The notes beneath the pieces were generated by a model that was not told the DNA's origin, searched no databases, and saw nothing but the letters and a program-made list of their open reading frames with translations. From the NCBI GenBank assembly GCA_963978905.1, contig OZ022260.1, forward strand, positions 41,414,259 through 41,478,258: 64,000 bases of DNA, written 5' to 3'. The position numbers were made by a program, and so were the translations under genes. Shown piece after piece: positions 57,001 to 64,000 of the stretch; position 1 is the first letter of the stretch; each line of letters opens with the position of its first letter. The stretch is from Trichostrongylus colubriformis (Eukaryota; Nematoda; Chromadorea; Rhabditida; Trichostrongylidae).

Positions 57001-59660
57001 TTAAATACCCTCCCTTTCCTTGTTCATCTCCCAGTACTTTTGAATGTTGATTGATTGGTGCTAGACTTGGTCGGAATGATAGTATTAGCTGCTTCAGTAT
57101 TGGAACCCCTTGTGTCGTTCCAATGCTCCTACTGCTATTGCTGAAAATCATGTGCATGACACAGTACTGTGTACTGTTCAACTGAAATTACTAGCTCTGT
57201 ACTGCATGTCCCACGGAAGCTCCTTCATCGAGTACTCACTGTCAGTGAGTGGGGCGGGACATCTCGTCACGTTGCCGTTTATCTTTGTTCCAACGGACTG
57301 TTGAAATGAGTGTAGAAGTGCTGAGCAGTGTGGTAATAGAGACAAATGAAACGAATCGCCTGCATGAGAATAAGCCCCGATCGCGTCGGAAGTATCAAGT
57401 GGCTCAGTGCAGATCTGTGATATGCAGAGGTCATACGCGGCGCATGGCTGCTCACTTGGCGAATAGTAGTCGAAACGGCCTCTGCAGGGTTTCATTGAGC
57501 CACTTCTTATGCATGGCAGAACGCACCACATTGCGTCTGTACCCTAAGCCTTCGTTTCTAATCACTACATGATTCCATGAGTTCCCTACATGATTTTAAT
57601 TCTTTGATTTTTTTCCGGTGCTATTCATTGAAGGCAATCCTCGCGATAATCGGAACACCCCACTTGCCACCTTGGGTCAGTATATCCTTGGGTAAATACC
57701 CAGACTGCATGTTTTTTTTGCCCCGCGCGGTGTCACATCATGGCGCTACACCCACTGCAGACCCGATGATCGCGCCCGTTTGAGCTCCCTGTATCAGCCT
57801 GGCCTGGGGTTCGACCTTAGAACTATGATTTAAAGCATCTTTGGGAGGTCTGTTGGTTCACAAACAGCTTCGCCTGTATTTTTCTCAGCTCAGTTGTGCA
57901 AAAGGCCTGTTTGATTGATTGTTGTCAGAAGCTGGACCTCCTGAGAGCAACAGATGATTGATAGCGGATGTTTGGGTGATGAAACCAGTATCTGCCGATT
58001 TCTTCGGATTGCTCTGAAGAAACGAGAAATATGGACTGATCCTGCGTGAATGAGCCATATGTGTCTTCTGAGGCTTGCCGAGTGGGATTTTGGTAGACTG
58101 CTTTGCATGAAGACATGCAGTTATTTGAAAGCGCCAGGAACGGTAATTTGGTAGATTTGGTGAATATGAGGGTAGATAAAGAGTGAACTGAATGAAACGG
58201 CTCGAAATCCGCCTAATAGGTCCTTCTTTCGCCCACTGATGATATACATCGCGGAAGTGTTTCCGCGCCTACTGTATTATCTCAATGGTTAGGCCAAAGT
58301 AACGGCCAAAACGTGCTCCATCCCACACATCTTTTTGGCCTTCCAAGCCAAGCGCGCCAAAGTAGGACAACAATAAAAAGCTTGAAAAGCGCTTTCCAAC
58401 TCGATCTGTGCCGCACATCGCCTTTTGGTACTCAGAGCGCTCATCTACAGTTAAATTAGTTCCCATTGCCTGGTCACCCAACTTGCCCTTTTGGTACCTT
58501 TAATCCACCAGTTTCATCAATAGTGCTGACTGATTTACGAGTTTGATCCTATATAAGTCTCGAGCGTTAACTGAACTTACTGTCAAAAAGGTCTCGAGTG
58601 CGGTAGGTCAAAGACCCCGGTAGGGATAATTTCAAGAATTGTGGAATAGTTGTAGAACATCTAGGACGTGGTGGTCAGTAGTGTAATTGTAGAAAAAACG
58701 GAACGAAACTGTCAAAAACCTGAAAAATCAGGCTTCGCAAATTTGATCTCTCAGTCCCTCCCTTTCGCCCCTCTACATCACTACGCTGTGGGGGTAGATG
58801 AAGACGGGAGAGAGACTGAGTCAGCTGGCCAGCCACAACTCCGCCCTCAGATAAACTGGTCCGGCGGATGCAAGGCAACTCGGTGGCATTCGGAGTTTTG
58901 CCACATGTCACCCCTTCTGGACTGGAATATTCGTTCACAGAGAATGTATCTTTCCTTTCTCAATTTCTCCTTACTTCTGGCAGTGCCTTCAGAAGAATCG
59001 GTTCATTGACCATGTGCATGCCATTTGTCAATGCCTAGACCCATTAGTCAAGAACCACCCTCTACATACTTGATGGATGTTTTGTCCCTCCTGGCATTTC
59101 ACCTGTTTTTCCCATGATTCTGCACAAAAGACAAGAACAGAAAGCAGTGGAAGCCACTGTGAACCAGTCTATCTGTGGACTACTTGTTAGTTTTCTCGAC
59201 CAGGAATATCTCTGTGCTACTCTAAGCTACATAGTAGAGCATTTATCAGACCATCTTCGAGAAACAGCACTTCTTTGTTCGGCCTCTATAAGCTGAAATG
59301 AATCGAATTTTTGGTAGTGCAATACAGTTGCATTGGGAAGTTCATATTGCTTAGGTTAGGTTCGTACACGATCAAACTCCATTGAGCACTGGTCCGGCCG
59401 TAGACCTGTCCATCTTGAGTTGAAAAGAGGAGAAATGATGACCTTCTTGGCCACACACAGCTTTATGCATGAGGGATATGTCAAGCTGGGAAGCCTTATC
59501 TTACTTGACCATCAATCATTCGAGGTGTTTTCACCAAATAGGGCTGGGCAAATTGAGTTGTGAGCGTCTTCTTTTCACATGCATATGGCTCTTTTATTCT
59601 CAAAGCAGGGTTCAGGGAAATTCTATCGATACACTAAGGCATTTTTAACAGTGACTTGCA
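57001..59660. other. Intergenic DNA with unassigned open frames
   Basis: Minus-strand frames at 57178-57531 and 58269-58481 and plus-strand frames at 58668-59009 and 59114-59296 lack recognisable domains. Some could be exons of an unknown gene, but I found no phase-consistent model. Confidence 0.35.
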
Positions 59661-59667
59661 CTGATGT

Positions 59668-60110
59668 TTAAAGGAATCGTGCACAGAAAAAATTAGCTGT
59701 TCCGTTACCCATATATTCGTGTTGTATTTGCTCAATGAGTGTCGCATGCAAAGTTTCACGCGAAAAAATGAGAATCCGGCTAAGATACAGCTCGTCAAAA
59801 TGGCGCCTGAAGACAAGGCCTCCCAGTATGTGCCCGGCCCGTCGTCCACCGCGATCGGAGATGCAGGGGGGCAGCAGAAAGTTACGCAAACAAGCCGGTT
59901 TCCATCCCCGACCGCGGCGGACGACGGGGCGTGGCATTTACTCGGAGGTCCCACGGCCGCCACTTCGAGGAGCTGTAGAATCCTTGCCGGATTCTCACTT
60001 TTTCGCGTGAAACTTTGCATGCGGCTCATAGTGAGCAAAGACAACATAGATATAATATAGATATAAGGGTGGCAGAGGGACTCATTTTTCCATGCACGGT
60101 TCCTTTACTT
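59668..60110. mobile_element. Inverted-repeat element, family C copy 2
   Basis: The arms share GCATGCAAAGTTTCACGCGA, GAGAATCCGGC and GTGCCCGGCCCGTCGTCC-like sequence in opposite orientation. The outer ends AAAGGAATCGTGCACAG and GCACGGTTCCTTT are inverted. It aligns with 39478-39935; a one-sided copy lies near 63170-63320. Confidence 0.65.
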
Positions 60111-60385
60111 TGTGAGGCCTCTGATGTTCCTCCGTCAGGTCGTATTTGTACCGGTGAAGCTATCGCGACTGCGCTATGCATACGCAACGCAGGTCCCGCA
60201 ATTAGCATGTTACATGTTCGCTGACGAAGACGACCTCGGCGGCACGATTGCAGCGATGCAGTTCTTGAAACGTAGGCTACATTATCAAGTCGTTGGCATA
60301 CTGGGGCTCTGCCACTGTATTGGTCGTGGGTCTGCATTGCTGCAAGCGCGATTGTGTCGCAAAGTATGAATGCAGCCTTTTATTC
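60111..60385. repeat. Possible one-sided family B fragment
   Basis: The right end TCGCAAAGTATGAATGCAGCC resembles the family B terminus, but the left terminus is missing. The interior contains GACGACCTCGGCGG and no gene. Confidence 0.4.
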
Positions 60386-63166
60386 TGACAGAATTGTTTC
60401 TTAGTTTTGCTCACTAGGAGATTTCACAATGTCCAATTCTCGCACTACTACGCTGGTGTAATAAATAATTATGATTTGTAAGTCATTGGCTACCGCTGAT
60501 GAATAGTAAAGAGCATTGGATTAGCACTAAAGGCTGCCACATGAGCCATGCCTAAAGGCTTTTCGACTATGTCGTATTCCTAAAAATTCTAGAAAACAAG
60601 ATTCGTTAATCAGAACCAGCTGTCGAAAAGTTTTGTAAACTCCGTGATTCTTGAGAGCTTTTCTGAGTAGTCTGATGCATTCAGCAAGTCATGTGCTTCC
60701 CTGATTTTTCTCGTGAATGTCCTCGATCTACCGATGCCTTCAAAGCGATGGGCTACTCGAACAAAGTTTCAAGTAGTTGATTTGTTATTCACATGTAGTT
60801 TGAGAGTTTATAATTGCTAGCAAAAAATCAACGACTACAGCTATCCGTCGCCTTCTTTGTTATTCAATCTTCCCATACGATGAGAGGATTAATTCAGGAA
60901 ACACCTAATCACTCCACCATTGAACGAGGTGCATTCCTAACAAGCTCGTTTATGCCACACCTGCTCCCCCTGTCCCTCCCTAGTTTGATGTGAAGGATAG
61001 GTATAAAGTTGGTGGTAAAAAATCGTCCACGGAAACCCCTGAATTCTAATTTCTCTTAAGATCACTCTACTAGATACAGTACATGAACAAACACACGGTA
61101 AGAACCGAGAAAGGGATATCGCAATAAGGGGGGGGGGGCATCCTACCATGGACATTATTTCCACTTAAAAGGAGTAAGGACCCCTCCTTTCCTCCACCAA
61201 GGCTTAAGCAAAAATATAACCTGATTGTGCAAACTGACCCCTCAAAGATCCTCCAAGATGCCTAGATGTACAAATTTTTATAAGATGCTCCTTCCCCTTA
61301 TTGCGACAGCACCCCGAGAAATTTTCTTTGTTCCAAATTGGAATTCGAAAACTGGAAGAAGAGCAACTCGTTCGAATTTCCACCATTTGAGTAGCCGTCA
61401 GCTGCCACAGCGCTGTACGAAATTTCACGTCCAATGTTAATTTGCTCCTCACTCTGCGTCCCTGGCCATATGACCGTCGCTTCTTTGCTTCTAATAGCCC
61501 TCGTGGCCGCACTCCTCGGATGTGCCATCTCGTCGATCGTCACTCTGAGGAGCTTTATCTTAGTCAGATTCTTGTTTTTTCTGCGTGAATCGCAGGCGGT
61601 TCTTAGTAATCAAATAACAAATAGTACATCAAGAGTATACATACATAGAGGTAATTGAAGAACTCCTTCGTGGGCGATTCCTTTAATCCCTTCTGATCGT
61701 GTTCATGTCGGCGTTACAAGAACTAGAGGCCAATCTAGTGTCATATAATACTAAGCATTCGTCTTAGAAAAGCTTCTTTCACTGTGATCGAGACACGAAT
61801 GCACTAGAACCCAATGAATAATGAATGCGTAGAGGTACATATCCGTCGTCCTGTCGCCACGGAGCTCGTCCATAATGTATGAAAAGAATGTCGCATGACG
61901 CAGTTCCACATGCTTTCACAGAAAATCCTAAGAATGTAGTTTGAGATAAAAGGATACGATGTTTTAATTCATTGTATCTGAAAGTTCGTGGCTCTGAGAA
62001 CTGGGGCATTATTTCCATTATCACCTGTAAATGCGCACTTTTGAAAATGTTGCGTGCACAAATGCCTGGTTCATTCTTATGATTCTCCGTACGTGCTACT
62101 ACTTGTGTGTTCTTCCTTTGTCTGGTTTTCTTATTATTTTGTGTTCTTATTTCAAAATGATATCCTCCTCTACCTTTTGTCTTTCCTTGTTAATTGATGT
62201 CTCGTTTTGAATGACTCAGTACTCGGTTGAAATCGGTTGAGTGAGATTCAAAGGATAGGAATAATTCGGATCGAATATGGAAGGATCATCAAATATGACG
62301 GTCGAGGTGCTCAAGCACGGAAGTGAAGAAATAACCGAATGAAACGGTCAACCGCATGATTATACCCCTTTACCGCCGTTTATTCTCAAAAGGGGTTGGT
62401 CGCCCCGAAAAGAGGGGCGGGCTGCAATAAAACAAGTGGTAGCTGTTAAAGGAGGCGGCTCTTATAAAGCCCTTAGGCACTCATTCTCACCAGAAGTTTC
62501 GCCACATATAGTCTATTTATACACCTAGCTTAAATTTGTGTGACCCTTTTCAGGAGTTCCCATTACCCACATTACCCCTATCACTGTCTTCAAAGTGAAC
62601 CCTGTAAGCCATTAGGATGAGATAAGCAAGTGATTAAATTCTTCCTGGTCCATAGGTTCATCACGCGATGGGCAATGCTTTCCATATTTTAGCCGTATTT
62701 TCTTGGCACACGAAAACGCTTCGTCATGGTGCAGTGGGTACGGTTTTATGTGTGAGACAAAACGTTTACAGATGTCTACTTGTGGTCCGCCCAACCGGAT
62801 CAAGAAAAAGCTGGAAAGGTTCTGTACAAACTCTGGGCTCAAGATTTCTTACACGTTCGAGGCAATATCCTTCCAATGTTTGAAGTTGATTAAACACATG
62901 ATCAAAAGTGCTAAGGGAAATCAGAACCGTCAAGGTGTTTCCTGTGAATGAACTGGTAAATTTCAGAGAGATTATCTGTGTAGAACATCGCGTTGGGGAG
63001 CGCTTCCAGGGTTTTTTTCACCAAGCCTATTTTGAGTGCTTTTCGGTCCGCTGGGTGCCAATGGCTGCATAGCTATATGGAGCAGGCCAGTGTGGCTTAA
63101 TTCGTCTCGCCGTCTATACCCCTCCCCCTTAGAGGAATCGTCCAGGGGAATTTAAGTTCTTCTGTT
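60386..63166. other. Intergenic DNA with dispersed repeat fragments
   Basis: About 61010-61560 contains pieces of the repeat also seen near 27300 and 52300, plus a G-run at about 61130-61138. A minus-strand frame at 62612-62842 (DICKRFVSHIKPYPLHHDEA) has no assigned family. Nothing else was recognised. Confidence 0.4.
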
Positions 63167-63169
63167 ACT

Positions 63170-63365
63170 CATTTACGTAAGTTGTAATTGCCTGCACAGG
63201 GACATGCAAGTTTCACGCGAAAATACGAGAATCTGGCTGAAATACAGCTCCTCAGACTGATGTCCGATGAGGTGGGCGCCCGAGGAGACTGGTCACAAGG
63301 GCTCAGAAGCAAGGAAGCGAAGGTCACATTGTTGGGGACGTGGAGTGAGAAGCATACCAACATCT
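63170..63365. repeat. One-sided family C fragment
   Basis: CATGCAAGTTTCACGCGAAAA, GAGAATCTGGCTGAAATACA and CTCCTCAGACTGATG match the left half of family C elements. A related fragment lies at about 61480-61590. Confidence 0.5.
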
Positions 63366-63566
63366 AGATTTGATACACTGAGAAAATTGACACTGCGTTC
63401 CAGTCGCTGACGGCTATTCGCATTTTGTTTAGCGGGAATTTAAACCAGTCGCTCTTCTTCCATTCTTTCGTCTCTCGCTTCCTGCTTTGTACGAAGGGAA
63501 TTTTTCAATTCTTTCGTATCCCCATTCATGTACTGTGTCCAGTAGAATGATTGCAAGAGGCATTGG

Positions 63567-63803
63567 GGTGTGTACCCTTACGTCAGGATTTCGCACGACG
63601 ACAAACGGCGTGCGACGCAGTGTGGCGAGCTGTGCGCGTCGCGGTAGTTGGGTCTCAGAACGATTACACGGTAATGCCAAGGGCGCGATAAGCAGTTGAC
63701 TTGTAATCGCTTCAGGACCCAACAACATGGCGCCTTTAGCTCGTCCGCACTGATTCGCTTGCGACATGCCGCGATGCGAAATCCTGACATAAGGGTGCAC
63801 ACC
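63567..63803. mobile_element. Mutator-like MITE, third copy
   Basis: The ends GGTGTGTACCCTTACGTCAG and the inverse of CTGACATAAGGGTGCACACC match the element at 39214; the interior aligns with it in inverted orientation. The probable 9-bp duplication is imperfect: GAGGCATTG on the left, GAGCAATTG on the right. It has inserted into the dispersed repeat whose flanks read GTCCAGTAGAATGATT and CATCATGGAATTTCCGTGG. Confidence 0.75.
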
Positions 63804-64000
63804 CGAGCAATTGCATCATGGAATTTCCGTGGAGGATTCTTTAAACTGATGCAGAGGGGGTGAAAACACGTAGCCAATGGTAGAGGAGGATTCCAGCTGT
63901 TCTGTTTTCATTGTTGTATTCCACTTTTCCTCTGTATACCACAAACGGGCAGAACTACTTCTGACGGTGTTTTCAGTAGGTAAGGGAATTAGCTGGGATA

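Overview
The window looks like nuclear DNA of a clade V (rhabditid/strongylid) nematode, probably a parasitic strongylid. The signs are a nematode cuticle-collagen gene ending in the [13 protein letters not shown] cysteine knot, short introns with TTTCAG-like acceptors, acceptor sites directly upstream of start codons that would suit spliced-leader trans-splicing, a Penelope-like RT relic, a mariner, and a very dense population of short inverted-repeat transposons. Species cannot be fixed from sequence alone. There is no bacterial or organellar sequence, CRISPR array, rRNA or convincing functional tRNA.

Layout. 1-9.7 kb: repeats, including a diverged segmental duplication (A about 1.8-4.6 kb, B about 6.5-8.5 kb). 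Each copy carries a small CC/CC-cysteine membrane-protein gene on the minus strand (B frameshifted), and a Penelope RT relic lies between them. 9.97-11.54 kb: a six-exon cuticle collagen (+). 12.35-15.85 kb: a complete 17-exon SAC1 phosphoinositide phosphatase gene (-), convergent with the collagen. 15.9-21.1 kb: repeat-rich divergent intergenic DNA. 21.15-23.88 kb: an ELL-associated factor (EAF) gene (+). 25.2-30.3 kb: an RPA32-like OB-fold gene (+) whose first intron is about 4 kb, appears to be GC-AG, and holds four transposon-type insertions. 30-64 kb: gene-poor. I recognise no known gene there, only transposon-derived inverted repeats and a few possible unassigned exons.

Housekeeping roles: SAC1 turns over PI4P at the ER, EAF partners ELL in Pol II elongation, RPA32 binds ssDNA, and the collagen builds cuticle. 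I see no operon logic linking them; eaf and rpa2 share orientation but are 1.3 kb apart.

The mobile DNA is the most informative part. Target-site duplications (TSDs) can be read directly for several families: TA (mariner, a Tc1-like element, a 1.4-kb foldback), TTAA (piggyBac-like MITEs), 9-10 bp (Mutator-like MITEs) and 8 bp (hAT-like). The most unusual object is the foldback at 34.5-35.9 kb: arms of about 685 bp, each built of four diverged units that carry a conserved mini-hairpin. Exon coordinates below come from manual splicing by phase and protein similarity, not from transcripts.
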